64,000 nucleotides of DNA from NCBI RefSeq assembly GCF_905171765.1, contig NC_053390.1, positions 209,875,359-209,939,358 of the forward strand. Direction: 5' to 3'. The notes under the pieces are model-generated. The model saw nothing but the letters and a program-made list of their open reading frames with translations. It was not told where the DNA came from and made no database searches. The translations under genes and the position numbers were made by a program. Numbering within the stretch: position 1 is the stretch's first letter; each line of letters opens with the position of its first letter. The DNA is from Bufo bufo (taxonomy: Eukaryota > Chordata > Amphibia > Anura > Bufonidae). Of the stretch, positions 34,092 to 45,920 are shown piece after piece.

Positions 34092-34622
34092 TTGACGGGG
34101 GGGTTGCTTGTTATGCCCTTGAGGACTGCTCTGTAACGTCCCATGGCCAAGCCTGTGTACCCCAATGATACGAATGAGAAAACTAGATTTTTGTACTTAC
34201 CGTAAAATCTGTTTCTCTTCCGTTCATTGGGGGACAAGCTCCCACCCATTCTTTTGTTTAGGGGCCTTTTCGGACCTGTGTGGTTCTGGGTTTGTACATA
34301 GTGTGATTTATTTCTGTTTCTTCTCCTACTGCTTTTGCACTAACTGATTTAGCTTGGTCCCTGTAGGAAGGGTATAGCTGAAGGGGAGGAGCTGACACTT
34401 TGTGTGCTTAGTGTCAGCCTCCTAGCGGCAACAGCTTTACCCATGGTCAAGCCTGTGAACGGAAGAGAAACAGATTTTACGGCAAGTACAAAAATCTAGT
34501 TTTCACATGGTATGATAAAGCGGGCAAAAATAAGGATCCAAAGAGTTCAAAAGAGTTCAAAAGAACACCAAACGGAAAGGTCAAGCACTGCCCCTAGATC
34601 AAGTTTTACCTGGAGTATTCCT

Positions 34623-34939
34623 TTAAAGGAAATCTGTCACCAAGAAAATGCAGTGCAATATACAGGCAGCAAATGATACAGCAGAAGGAGCTGGGCAGAC
34701 AGACAGTTTTATGGGAAACTAGCAAAACATGCAATTTATTCATATATCTCTGCTCTTTCTTAGCTCAAAAGCCATGTGGGCATCCCTATGATTGACAGCT
34801 ATACAGGAAAGTCTGTCTATTACTGATAAGACAGCCCTGTGTATTATGGAGCCTATAAAAAGAAGGCATTTTAATGAAACAGTCTATTCAGCTCCTCCTG
34901 CACTATAACATGCTGCCTGCAAATTGCACTGCATTTTAA
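34623..34939. repeat. TTAA MITE (AAAGGAAATCTGTCACC family)
   Basis: TTAAAGGAAATCTGTCACCAA on the left; 'gcaaattgcactgcattTTAA' on the right. Relatives at 37612-37945 and 54292-54681 share the 'cagctcctcctgc..taacatgctgcctgca' end. Confidence 0.7.
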
Positions 34940-35127
34940 AGAGTCTTAAGATTTTACATTGATAGTTTATCCTTGTTATAGGCCATCAACGTGGGATCAA
35001 CAGAGGTCCCTAACCCAGGACATCAGCAGACCAAAGTAGCAGCACTGCTTGCTGGAGCAACATGGCGCATAACTGCGGTGCATTCAAATGGATGTTTCTG
35101 GTACTCCTGCACCGTTCAAGTGAACAG

Positions 35128-35341
35128 GGTTGATTGGGTTCTCAAGGAATTAAGAAAATTAAAATATTAAAAATATTACTTTATTATAAACATATCCCCA
35201 AATACCTTTTATTAGTTATAATAACTCGTTTATAACGGACAAAACGAGCCAATATAACTAATGAAAGGTATTTAGGAATATATTTATAATAAAGTAATAT
35301 TTAAGTATTTTCATTTACTTAATTCCCAGAGAACTCCTTTA
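35128..35341. repeat. AT-rich palindromic MITE
   Basis: Arms 'ggaattaagaaaattaaaatatt..' and '..gtattttcatttacttaattcc' mirror around ~35235 ('aactcgtttataacggacaaaacgag'). The right edge is 'ctccttTAA'; the left is degenerate. Confidence 0.7.
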
Positions 35342-35672
35342 ACTTACAGTATCACACATATGGATGCTGAGGTGTCAGGTACTGTAGGTCTTCTGCTTAT
35401 TAGTGGCGGACCCATTTCAGATGCTGCATCACACACAGCTGGACGAGTATGGATGTGGCTGCGTCGGGCATTGCAGCCAGAGTTTCAGTGGTAGGATAGG
35501 GATTAATCAACCCTTATATGCGTTTCTGCATGGTTTCTACATTGTGGCAGCTGGTTGATGACCCCACCACAATGCAGGGAATGTCAGAGCTCCACAGAAC
35601 TCCATATGAACTTTTCTTTATAATGTGATCAGGTATTTTACACACAACTACTGGTCTGACCAAATTACTTAC

Positions 35673-35897
35673 TGAGTAGTTCAGCTTTCTTTACGACCGC
35701 CTTTATGTAATCTGGCCTTTGTAAAAGTGCTTTGTCTAGAAGGGTTTTTGCCTTTTCTTGAGTTACTGGATCTTCCAAGCACACAGTTGCCAGTAGAGTC
35801 AGTGTCTGCGCGTTGGCTCCAAGAGTCTTGTAAACATTATTGGCCATGACCATAGCTTCCCGGACACTATTAGATGCCAGATAACATTCAATGAGCC
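35673..35897 (-). CDS. ANAPC7: ANAPC7 exon (residues ~378-453)
   Basis: The acceptor CTTCTCTTTTACCAG precedes 35897. The exon completes Gly378 with GG, then reads LIECYLASNSVREAMVMANN, ANAQTLTLLATVCLEDPVTQ and KTLLDKALLQRPDYIKAVVK, ending KAELL plus A before donor GTAAGT (Ser453 split A|GC). It encodes two TPR-type helix pairs of the C-terminal superhelix that stacks in the APC/C TPR lobe. Differences from the human protein, as I recall it, are single conservative changes (Val for Ile, Leu for Thr). Confidence 0.97.
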
Positions 35898-37134
35898 CTG
35901 GTAAAAGAGAAGAACAAAGGCTCTCTGTCAGAAGAGCATTAACTTGGTAGCTACTGAGGAAATGGTTAAGGCAGCAGTGCCAGGCCTCCGTGTTACATGC
36001 CAACCTCAGATAAAAGCAAAAATTATACAGTACAGACCAGCAGTGCAGAACAATGCCTCCGCTCCGTCACTCAGTAAATCACCAGATACGGTTTCCCGCA
36101 TGCAGAACAGTCTACTGCTAAAATAAGGCGCATTCTGCATTACAATGAGACATGAAAACAATCACAGAAGCAATTCAAAGACTAGCAAGTTAAAAACCTC
36201 TAAATATGCATAATGGGTGCACAAATCACATTATTCAAAGTACGTAAAAGGAATGCGCCAAACTGGATGAGCCAAACTTGGGTTAATGGATTGGGTTAAT
36301 GGATCCACTAAATAACCCCCAGTAACCAAATGCGGAAAACACCCCAAAATAATACAATGAAATGAATACCATCATATAATCTAGATCAGTATAACACGGG
36401 TTATGCTGGCATGCATGCGCTGTGGCATGTGTTGTGCCATCCAGACTGGACAAAAGTGCTTCTTCTGCTGTTCAGCTGCATTTACCATTATGCAGCTGAA
36501 CAGGAATAGAAGAGCACAGATTTGGTGAAACAAAGCTGAACATGTGCTCATGAAGAGGAGTTCATACATACCTCTTAGGTCTAAAGTTACATGCATACAC
36601 ATTCTTAAAATCATCAGATCAGGAAAGAACAAAAGTCTTGTTTTAAAGTGTAAGGCCTGTTTCAGGCGAGTGTGTCCTGTACGGAAATCGCACTGTGTGA
36701 GCGCGCGATTTCCGGTTGTGGACACTACTCATTTCACAGGAGCACATGGCATTATACGGATTTATAATACTGTGTCTCTGCATGACCTTAGCGTTACAGA
36801 ATTATACTGACATAAAGATGTCAGTTTAATTCTATAGAATTAATATTCTACAGAATATTAATTTATTTTGTGAAGTTACATTTATAGCAGTTTATTTATT
36901 TAGTGAAGCTGTTCATTGCCCAGAAATGTCCCTTAGTAGTGCTCTCTAACTGAGCGTTGCTAAGGCATATCCATCTTCCTAGTATAGTACAATCCAGTAC
37001 TGACCATGAAGAAAGCTGGGCTCCCAGCTGACGCCATCACTGGTTCCTCACATACTGTCCATATATTACTGTGTGTACCCTAAATACTGTATAAAGTGTT
37101 CACATTCCTACTATTTCCCACTAATCACCACTAA
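35898..37134. other. Intron sequence, nothing recognised
   Basis: Only weak signals: a hairpin 'ttctgctgttcagctgcatttaccattatgcagctgaac' near 36470 and a possible MITE end near 36650 ('aaggcctgtttcaggcgag'). Confidence 0.4.
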
Positions 37135-37410
37135 CAGTGAGCGATCCTGCTGTATCCCCGATGCGCTCAGTAATTTACCAGCCACCGGTAGATACATGAC
37201 AGCGAGCAGTAAGCACTCGCTATTGTGAATGCAGGGAGAAGCTATTCTACAGCATATAAATTACAGTATATAAACTGTCCCTATATACTGCTGAATAGCT
37301 TCTCCCTGCATTTACAGTAGCGAGCGCTTACTGCTCGCAGTCATGTACCTCCCAGCGGCTGGTTAGTTATTCAGCACGCCAGGGAAAAAGTACAATCACT
37401 CACTGATAGA
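37135..37410. repeat. Palindromic repeat
   Basis: 'gcagtaagcactcgctattgtgaatgcagggagaagctattc' is mirrored by 'gaatagcttctccctgcatttacagtagcgagcgcttactgc' around ~37267. Confidence 0.75.
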
Positions 37411-37465
37411 ACTGGTCATGCTGATCAGTGAGAAATAGCAGGGAGATGAACATAAATTTAGGATG

Positions 37466-37467
<2 letters not shown>

Positions 37468-37521
<54 letters not shown>
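37468..37521. repeat. (TA)n microsatellite
   Basis: About 27 TA units, then AT-rich sequence. Confidence 0.95.
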
Positions 37522-37529
<8 letters not shown>

Positions 37530-37611
37530 TTTTTTAAATATACCGTACACTATGTGAGGGAGCAGTGAGGGCAGCAGCCCACCAGCTCCCACCCAACATA
37601 GTGTCGGAGCT

Positions 37612-37945
37612 GAAGGCAGCATGTTATAGAGCAGGAGGAGCTGAGCAGATTACGATTCAGTAAAATTTATACTTTTATTTATGTTTCTGCTCATTCTGGG
37701 CTTTGAAGTCAAGGAGGTGGACCCATCAGTGACTGACAGCCTTCCCTCTATGACTGTGTATACAGAGGTAGCTGTCAATCACTGATAAGACCGCCTCCTG
37801 GACTTCAAAGCCCAAAATTGGCAGGAATTTCAATGGATAAAACACAAGTTATACGGAATCTTTACCCACAAACTATATATCAATCTGCTCAGCTCCTCCT
37901 GCTCTATAACATGCTGCTAGTAGCTAACATTGCATTTTCATGGCG
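37612..37945. repeat. Palindromic MITE, relative of 34623-34939
   Basis: 'gcatgttatagagcaggaggagctgagcag' is mirrored by 'ctgctcagctcctcctgctctataacatgc'. Ends are decayed. Confidence 0.7.
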
Positions 37946-38276
37946 ATAGGAAATGGATACACACAACTACCATAACGCAATTTTGCAGCAGTGATTATAA
38001 TAAAAAAACAGATTTACAAGTAAAATGCATACTCTAGAATAGTCCTTACGCAAATAAAATATACGCTAGAAAAAAAACAAAAAACAGCAAAATGTGATGA
38101 GTTCATACACACCTACATTTTACTGCTGCATACTGTTTTTTTTTGTACAACTAATTGAAAACGACTTTATATGGAGACAGTCAGTGAGCAACAATGGCTT
38201 TTCTGACTGATGAAAATCTTTTCCATCTCCCAGAAACAGATATTCTTCTCTGGTGATATTTTTTTTATCACTATTA

Positions 38277-38803
38277 GGCTACTTTCACACCTGCGTTTAG
38301 GTCGGATCCGTCTGGTATCTGCACAGACGGATCCGCACCTATAATGCAAATGCTTAGATCCGTTCAGAACGGATCCGTTTGCATTACCATGAACAAAAAA
38401 AAATAAAATAAATTTTTTTATTTTTATTTTTTTTTTGTTCATGATAATGCAAACGGATCCGTTTTGACTTTACATTGAAAGTCAATGGGAGACGGATCCG
38501 TTTGAAAATTGAGCCATACTGTGTCAACTTCAAACGGATCCGTCCCCATTGACTTACATTGTAAGTCTGGACGGATCCGTTTGCCTCCGCACGGCCAGGC
38601 GGACACCCGAACGCTGCAAGCTGCGTTCAGGTGTCCGCCTGCTGAGCGGAGCGGAGGACAAACGGAGCCAGACTGATGCATTCTGAGCGGATCCGCATCC
38701 ATTCAGAATGCATTAGGGCTGGACGGATCCGTTCGGGGCCGCTTGTGAGAGCCTTCAAACGGAACTCACAAGCGGAGCCCCGAACGCTAGTGTGAAAGTA
38801 GCC
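38277..38803. mobile_element. Harbinger-like MITE with ACGGATCCGT arrays
   Basis: GGCTACTTTCACACCTGCGTT on the left and CGAACGCTAGTGTGAAAGTAGCC on the right, with TTA at 38274-38276 and 38804-38806. The interior carries about a dozen GGATCCG motifs, often as the palindrome ACGGATCCGT. The same family begins at 63478. Confidence 0.85.
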
Positions 38804-39814
38804 TTACTGTAGCACGTTACTGGTATCGCTGCAGAAGTGGTCAACATACCGTATTTTACACTAAAGATCGGTAATGGACAGGATAGGGACAATGTAAAAA
38901 GTAAACTTTATTGGTTTTTGTGGTGCAAGTATTCAAAGTTAATTATATGAGGCTATGACCCAGAGGCTTGTAAACATCTGGTTTGTTGAGTCAATTAATG
39001 TCCTAATTAAGCGTAAGGGGTAATTAGATCTCATCTCTACTATTCTGGAACAAAACCTCCATGTATGTGACTGAGAACAAGTATGCTCCCTGACTGAGGC
39101 AGAGGGAAATGTGATAACATGTACAGAAATCCATGTTAGCCCTAGGGTCATGTACAGTTGTGCAAGGAGAGGAGGATCTATGCCTTTCCTCCTCTCTATA
39201 CAGCCTGTCTGCTTGTGTCCCAATTGCCCCTCTCTCCCCCTCCATGCTGTCCGAGATCACAGCCAGTGGAGGTACTATTTCAATCTGAAAGGTCTCAGGC
39301 TGTATAGCAATAATATGCAATATTAAATGGCCATGAGGAAGTACAACTTGCAAAAAACAAGACCTTATACCGCTATGTGAAAGGAAAAAAATAAATAAAA
39401 TGTTATGGCTTCGGGAAGGAAGGAAAAATTACTCCTTCAGGAAGGGGCTAATGGCAACATTCTAATGTATTAAAAAGCAGATTAAAAAAATAAAAAATTC
39501 TGTGGGGAAATTGAAATGAAATGGTAGTCCATATTTCGGTACTGCAGTGTACGCCGATTTTACGGACCTCCTATTACACCCCTCCCTCTATCTAACCACT
39601 CAGATGCCGCGGTCATTATTGACTGCCCCATTCTGAGTGGTTAAATGAAACTGGAGATTAGAGTCATCTTTTATCCTGGTCACTAAAGGGGTATCAGCTG
39701 TGTTACACAGCCAGTAGCCCCCACCTATGGAGTGGACTCTGCTCCTTGGCCTGTACATACACCCCTTCCAGCATTTTTTATGTACATCTACATCAGATGT
39801 CATGATGAGGATAA
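38804..39814. other. Intron sequence, nothing recognised
   Basis: No coding or complete repeat recognised between the MITE and the LINE tail. Confidence 0.4.
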
Positions 39815-39920
39815 TCATAATCATTTTTTTTTTTGCCTTCCTCTGGATCAACTTCCAGGATGACAGGCCGAACTGGATGGACAAATGTCTTTTTTCAGCC
39901 TTATGTACTATGTTACTATA
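39815..39920 (+). repeat. LINE 3'-end fragment, CR1-like
   Basis: 'gaactggatggacaaatgtcttttttcagccttatgtactatgttactat' is the conserved 3' tail sequence of a CR1/L2-group LINE, plus orientation. No coding part remains. Confidence 0.5.
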
Positions 39921-40115
39921 ACCATCCTCAAGCTAAATCCTGTTAAATGTATTCCCTGGACCTCAAACAATGGTAATGACAAAACCCCCCCCAAAAAACG
40001 CATTTCAAAAGCACCACGCTTAAGGTAATGGTAACATGACCATACAAAGAAAACCAGGTTAGTATTCACTAAAGTAAGAGTCCAAGTCTAGCTATACAAT
40101 TTCACCATCATGTAC

Positions 40116-40312
40116 CTTCACAACAGTCCAATCGACAGGGTGCTAGGCGGATTGCTTCTCGAAAGTGAATGATTGCCTCTTGCACTCTACCCATGTTTCT
40201 CAAAGCTGCCCCCTTCAATAACAAAGCCTGAACACTGTTGCTGTTGAGTTGGATTGCTTTGGCTCCCAAATACAGAGCTCTGGAATGTCTCTTTGTGTAG
40301 AAGCTGTGACAC
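40116..40312 (-). CDS. ANAPC7: ANAPC7 exon (residues ~312-378)
   Basis: The acceptor CTTCACTCCAG precedes 40312. G completes Gly312 (GG|G), then CHSFYTKRHSRALYLGAKAI, SNSVQALLLKGAALRNMGRV and REAIRLAPCRLDCCE, ending G before donor GTACAT (Gly378 split G|GG). It encodes two canonical TPR units. Residue 377 region reads LDCCE, where I recall LDCYE in the human protein: a Tyr-to-Cys change at a helix packing position, unusual in an otherwise near-invariant exon. The three-base difference from GTAAGT makes the donor weaker than the others. Confidence 0.97.
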
Positions 40313-41349
40313 CTGGAGTGAAGACAAAAAGTAAAAGGGAAAAAAAATAAATCTATACATCTTCCCAGATGGTTTTTTAATAAAGTATTTTTTTTTTTAA
40401 ATGCTGCAGCGCTTCGGGGAAAACATAGCGGTCAGTCATGAAGGAGCGTGTTAGGATTTCATGCTGCCTGTGATTTGGGCATGCAACTGATGACAGGTTT
40501 CCTTTAAAAAGAACACAACATAAAAACTACGCAATTAAAAAAATCAAATTTTTTTTCCCTTCAATCTTCTTTTCTTCCCCCACACATATTTTGTGTCATC
40601 AAAACTTATAAAGACTTTCTTCATGTGTTACAGGAGATCAGCTAGTTCAGTGCTCCAGACAAAAAAAAAAAATGACCAGGAGCCATTGGCTCCTAAACTA
40701 AAAAATTTAGGAGCCAAATTACATTTTTTAGTCGCCAAATTTAAAATGCATACAATAAAAAAAAAGGACTTTGAGAAGATGAGACGCAGGTGCACTACAT
40801 ATAGGAGAAAACAGCACCACATGCCTCTCACATCCAGGGACATTTTCTGGGGGACAAGGTGACTAAAAATGGCGAATTGCGTGGTTTAGAGTTTTTTTTT
40901 CTGTTACGGCCTTCACCGAGCGGAAATATTTTTTAATATTTTAATAGCTCACACTTTTTGGGACGTGGCGATATGTAATATGTTCTTTATTGTTTGTAAA
41001 TTTTATATGTAAAACTGGGAAGGGGGCCATTTAAACTTTTAGTATTTTGGTGTTTTTTTTACTTTTTTTTTTACTTTTTATTTATTAACCATTTCTTCCC
41101 TTAGGGACTAGAACCTGGATCTTTTCAGCCCTTGTCCTATTCACCCTGATAGAGATCTATCAGGGTGAATATGATCTCACATCTCCCTGCTGCCCTGTGC
41201 TCTGTGCACACAGCAGCAGGGAGCTGAACATGGCAGCCAGGGCTTCAGTAGAGTCCTGGCTACCATGGTAACGATCTGAGCCCCAGCAGTGTAATCTGCC
41301 ACTGCCACCACTGGAGGGGATGGGACCCTGTGGCCACCATATAACAATG

Positions 41350-41410
41350 GGGGGGGGGGGGGGGGGGCGACGACTTGTGGCCAGTGATAATGGGGGGGGG
41401 GGGGGGGGGG
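41350..41410. repeat. Two poly(G) tracts
   Basis: G runs of about 18 at 41350-41367 and 41393-41410, separated by 'cgacgacttgtggccagtgataat', a short tandem duplication. Proline-rich minus-strand frames here are artefacts. Confidence 0.9.
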
Positions 41411-41435
41411 CGCACTGCGCCACCAATGAATGTAA

Positions 41436-41799
41436 TTAAAGAGGACCTTTCGTGGGTCCAAAGAATATGAACTTATCAGCAGGCTGCATAGAGCGGCGCC
41501 CAGGGATCTAAGTGCACTTACTATTATTCCTGGGCGCCGCTCCGTTCACCCGCTGTGGTCCCCGGTATTTTCAGCATTCAGAGGAAGGAGGAGGAGACGC
41601 CAGTGTGTCTCCTTCTCCATGACAGCAGCACTGTCCAATCACAGCGCAGAGCTCAGAATGCTGAAAATACCGGGGGCCACAGCGGGTGAATGGAGCGGCG
41701 CCCAGGAATAATAGTGAGTGCACTTAGATACCTGGGCGCCGCTCTATGCAGCCTGCTGATAAGTTCATATTCTTTGGACCCACGAAAGGTCCTCTTTGA
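41436..41799. mobile_element. TTAA palindromic MITE (AGAGGACCTTTC family), copy 1
   Basis: TTAAAGAGGACCTTTCGTGGG at the left, 'cccacgaaaggtcctctTTGA' at the right. Arms mirror through 'cctgggcgccgctc'. Copy 2 is at 59206-59674. Confidence 0.85.
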
Positions 41800-41819
41800 C
41801 TCCTTCATACAATTGTCTG

Positions 41820-41948
41820 CAGCGGTATAACAGACCCGGCACCCGGCCTCAATAACAGGGCATGCGATCTGTGGGCACCTGAGGGGTTAATGGCCGCGGA
41901 TCGCATGCCCTGTTATTGAGGCCGGGTGCCGGGTCTGTGATACCGCTG
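41820..41948. repeat. GC-rich palindrome
   Basis: 'cagcggtataacagacccgg..caataacagggcatgcgatc' is mirrored by 'gatcgcatgccctgttattg..ccgggtctgtgataccgctg' around ~41884. Confidence 0.85.
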
Positions 41949-42306
41949 CCTATAGTTATGTTTTATATTCATTGGTGGCGCAGTGGCAACAGCTCCTCCC
42001 CTCCTCCTCCCTGCTATCTCCCCATTGGTGGTAGTGGCGGCCGCGTCACAGTGGAGAGGGAGGGACTCCCTCCTTCTCCACTGTGCTACTGAAGAGAACT
42101 TAGGCTGCGCAGGATCGCGGCGGTACAGTCGCAAATGGGGACAAGACTAAAAAGTCTTGTCGCCATCTGCAAATTTTAAGGCGCATTGGCGACCGTTTTG
42201 GTCGCCATCTGGAGCCCTGTAGTTCCCCCTCCTCCTTACAATGCAGTGTCGAGCTCAAGACCACTTGCTGCAGCAGAAGCCTCCCCTTACTGCCCCCCCC
42301 GAAAAC

Positions 42307-43545
42307 AGATCAGCAGAAATATACCCCTGTATTCTGTGAGGATTTCTACAATCCTGCCGACAGTGAAAGCAAGACGAGCTACAGTTTACTTATATCAATG
42401 ATTTTGTGGTTAAGTGTTCTTTTGTAGTTGTAGGCAATTTTCTTTTATTAGGGTCCATTCACATGCAGGGCTGTGGAGTCGGAGTCAATTTTGGGTACCT
42501 GGAGTCGGCAAAAAATAAACCGACTCGACTAAAAAAATAAAATAAAAAAACAAGTTTAAATGTCCCAATTCACAAAAAGTTATAATTAATTACCGTATTT
42601 TTTGCCCTATAAGACGCACCTGCCCATAAGATGCACCTAGGTTTTTGAGGAGGAAAATAAGAAAAAAAAATTTGGGGAACCAAATAGTGTGCTTTTGGTG
42701 GGTTTTGAACTAATGGTGGTCTGTGGATGACACTATTATGGGGGCTGGACGGTGGCCCTCGCTGCTTTTGTGCTGTGCTGGTCAAGTGATAGGGCCCAGG
42801 GCCTAGGTGGCTTTGCCGCACAGTGAGGGCGATGTGTGGGGGCACAATAGTCGCCGCACAGTGCCGCGCTAAAGTTAGAGTAGGTCCCCACTTGAAGAGG
42901 CAACCTTGTCGTGGTAAGTGGGCCTATGCTCTTTGATCAAACTGTATACTAATGCCTCCTAATAGTGCACAGCAATAGATTGATAATAGTGCTGTATAGC
43001 CATGTTTTATCATGCTGTAATTTAAAACTGTTATTATATCAAAAGCATAGTAATGAGGATGTGCGATTTAGATTCTCTCACATATTGAATAGATCAGCAG
43101 AAATATACCCCTGTATTCTGTGAGGATTTCTACAATCCTGCAGACAGTGAAAGCAAGACAAACTACAGTTAACTTATATCAATGATTTTGTGGTTAAGTG
43201 TTCTTTTGTAGTTGTAGGCAATTTTCTTTTATTAGGGTCCATTCACATGCAGGGCTGTGGAGTCGGAGTCAGAGTCAATTTTGGGTACCTGGAGTCGGAG
43301 TCGGCAAAAAATGAACCGACTCCAACTCCTACTGGAATAAAAAAAAAAAAAAAAAAAAAAGAAGTTTAAATGTCCCAATTCACAAAAAGTTATAATTAAT
43401 TACCGTATTTTTCGCCCTATAAGACGCACCTAGGTTTTTGAGGAGGAAAATAAGAAAAAAAATATTTTGAACCAAAGGTGTGCTTTTGGTGGGTTTTGAA
43501 CTAATGGTGGTCTGTGGATGGCACTGTTATGGGGGCATCTGTGGA
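42307..43545. repeat. 786-bp-period direct duplication
   Basis: Sequence from 'gatcagcagaaatatacccc' (42308) through the GTCGGAGTC block and 'ccctataagacgcacc' recurs at 43094 onward, ~95% alike, for about 440 bases. Offset is 786 bases. The second copy carries a longer A-run and an extra GTCGGAGTC unit. Confidence 0.85.
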
Positions 43546-44873
43546 TGGCACTGTTATGGGGGCATCTGTGGATGGCACATACATAGCATCTTATCTTATG
43601 TGTCATCCACAGATCCCCCCCATAACAGTGTCCCTGTGTAGTGAATGGGGGCCAGCATCTGTTTCTGTAATGGCAGCGGGGCCCGGTGCCTGCTTCATTC
43701 ATAAAGTGGGCGGGCAGGCGCGTGACGTAGTGAGCTACGCTACGAGCGCCCACCCGGCCTCCTGACTGCCAAGAAGTTAGTAGTAACTAGTACAGCGCTA
43801 GATTTAAGATGATTGGAATACTTTAACAGTACCCACAAGTTAGATATAATTACCGTATACTACAGTGAGCGGGGCCCGGTGTAGTAGAATACAGTGACTG
43901 CACCGGGCCCCGCTGCCATTACAGAAACAGATGCCGGCCCCCAGCCCCTCCTCCCTCTCAGAATAAAGGCCAATGCATGCAGTGCGTCACGTTACCGCAA
44001 AACGAACACGTTAAGTGACCATGAAGAAGCATGCTTTTCATATGCTTCACTATATGGCACGCATCGCACAGTTAAGGAGCGGCAATACTTATACTTTCCA
44101 TTGTGTTGTGTTCCGCTGTTACAGGGAACGCAACGCCCATGGTTAACTTAGCCTCTCACTGATAACTGATCAAGTAAATATGTTTTTTGCAGGACTAGAT
44201 AAGACTATATGTATGAGTGAAGGGAATGGATAGTCAATAGCTCAAGACTGAAGTTGTAAACCATTTGAAAAACTGCTGTCATTCAGCTAAGGATATAAAA
44301 ACTCGTAAACTCAGATTGTTAGCTTAAACTTTAAACATGTCTATGGGATTCTACTAGGGAAATCATGTTTTACAATAAATACCCCGTCCTGGATCCCCCC
44401 ACTGCCCGATCTTCAGCAGAAGATCAGCACACAAAGGAGAAGGCAGCAGCTTCTGTCCAACTACCTCTCTGCTATAAGAGCTTAGAATAACTTGGTGGAA
44501 CAGCCGTATGTTGCCTTTCTTTCCTTCAAGGAATGTATAAAATACTTTCGCATATTAAATACAGAGGAGTCGGAAGTACCAAAAACTGAGTCGTCGGAGT
44601 CAGAGCATTTATCTACCGACTCCACAGCCCAATCACATGTCCATATGAATGGTCCGGATCCATTCCGCAATTATGCGGAACGGGTGCGGACCCATTCATT
44701 TTCAATAGGGCCAGAAAAAATGCGGCTCAGCAAAAAAATAGAGCATGTCCTATTCTTGTCCGCAGCTGCGGACAAGAATAGGAATCCTCTATATAGTGCC
44801 GGCCATGTGCGGTGTCAGTGTTTTGTGGTCCGCAAAAAACTACGGACGTCTGAATGGACCCTTAAAGTATACT
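42451..44873. mobile_element. TCCGCA-type MITE split by a hAT-like insertion
   Basis: The MITE left end GGGTCCATTCACATG (42451-42465) is separated from its remainder (44639-44873, ending 'cggacgtctgaatggaccc'). The insertion starts CAGGGCTGTGGAGTCGG (42466) and ends CCGACTCCACAGCCCA (44630). TTCACATG at 42458-42465 and ATCACATG at 44631-44638 form an 8-bp duplication with one mismatch, as expected for hAT. Confidence 0.7.
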
Positions 44874-44984
44874 GTGATGGTATTTAAAAAAGAAAAAAAA
44901 CAATTCTCTAATATTAAAGAAGTTGTCAGACTTATTTCAAAATCTCCCAGAGCCTCTAAATGTGATAAAATAAAAAAACATAAG

Positions 44985-45437
44985 AGGTTGGCTGGTTTCC
45001 TATATTGATGATCTATCCTCAGGATAGGTCATCAATATCTGATCTGCGGGGGTCCATCTCCCAGTAGCCCCACTGATCAGCTGTTTGAAAAGAACGCAGT
45101 GCTCATATGAGACCTACCTTCTCTTCACCGTTTACATTGCAGAGGCGAGCAGTGTAACTACATATCCCTCGTCTCATTCACTTCAATGGGAAGGAGTAGA
45201 CTGAGTGTGACTGCTCCTTCCCATTGAAATGAATGGGACGGCAGAGTTGTAATTACACCTGCTCACTGCTGTGATGTAGACGGCAAGCAGGTAAACAGTG
45301 AAGAGAACACAACGCTCGTACGAGCACTGTGTTCTCTTCAAACAAATGATCGGTGGTGGTACCGGGAGTTGAACTCCTGTCTATGACCTATCCTGGAGTA
45401 TAGGTCATCAGTATAGAAAACCAGTCAACTCCTTTAA
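44985..45437. repeat. TTAA palindromic MITE ('gatgacctatcctcaggata' family)
   Basis: Left 'ttggctggtttcctatattgatgatc', right 'ggtcatcagtatagaaaaccagtcaactcctTTAA'. Internal mirror 'ttcccattgaaatgaatggga'. The same family is the target of the PLE at 48693-53215. Confidence 0.75.
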
Positions 45438-45920
45438 TCCCCCACAGTTTCCGTCACGGTTGCTCTGATCGCAACTTCGGTCTATGATCACAGGTTGCAG
45501 CTGTGATGTAGCGGTATACAGCATGTGACCGCTGCAGCCAATCAGTCATTCATGCCATAAACCGCTTAGGCCAGTGATTGGCTGCAGGGATTACCGTATA
45601 TGGGTAAGTCACCTCTGCAGCCCATAAACACAGACCAGAAGGTAGCTCTGGAAACCGTGGGGCATTGCGTGATGAGTATAGGATATTGAATCATCTTTTA
45701 TGAAAGTATGCATCCTACATCACAATTATATACTACAGATGTCAGTACCAGTGTCTACCGATTTCTCAGCAAAATAGAGAAATTACCACCTGCCTTAAAT
45801 TTCCATCAGTGAATCTTAAGATCTTAAAATACTGACTACTAGTTTAAACTTTATCAGTTATTTGCCATGTAAAAAAAAAAAACAGGTTTATCTTTAACAC
45901 AGTGTACATAACATTCTTAC
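45438..45920. other. Intron sequence, repeat-like start
   Basis: 45440-45670 has 'cagccaatcagtcattcatgc..gccagtgattggctgcag', a partial hairpin; the rest is unremarkable. Confidence 0.4.

Larger units (their letters stand above)
32226..34506 (+). mobile_element. Internally deleted DIRS-type tyrosine-recombinase retrotransposon
   Basis: Inverted terminal repeats of ~109 bp lie at 32239-32347 and 34346-34454 ('aggcttgaccatgggtatagc' and its complement, few mismatches). A second inverted pair, 34180-34226 and 34458-34505 ('actagatttttgtacttaccg'), resembles the internal complementary region that DIRS elements use for circular replication. Between them only the RNase H part and the tyrosine recombinase remain; gag and most of RT are missing. 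It lies in an ANAPC7 intron, antisense to that gene. Confidence 0.8.
40646..42222. mobile_element. hAT-like element with CAGTGCTCCAGA ends, heavily nested
   Basis: Left end CAGTGCTCCAGACAAAA, right end 'gtcgccatctggagcCCTG' (reverse complement CAGGGCTCCAGATGGCGAC). Subterminal 'aggagccaaattacattttttagtcgcc' is mirrored by 'gcgcattggcgaccgttttggtcgcc'. hAT elements commonly begin CAGGG. No clear 8-bp target duplication and no transposase. The interior holds two G18 tracts, a TTAA MITE and a GC-rich palindrome. Confidence 0.45.

Noticed and set aside
41160..41461. Proline-rich minus-strand frames
   Set aside because: Produced by the two G18 tracts in a hAT-like element.
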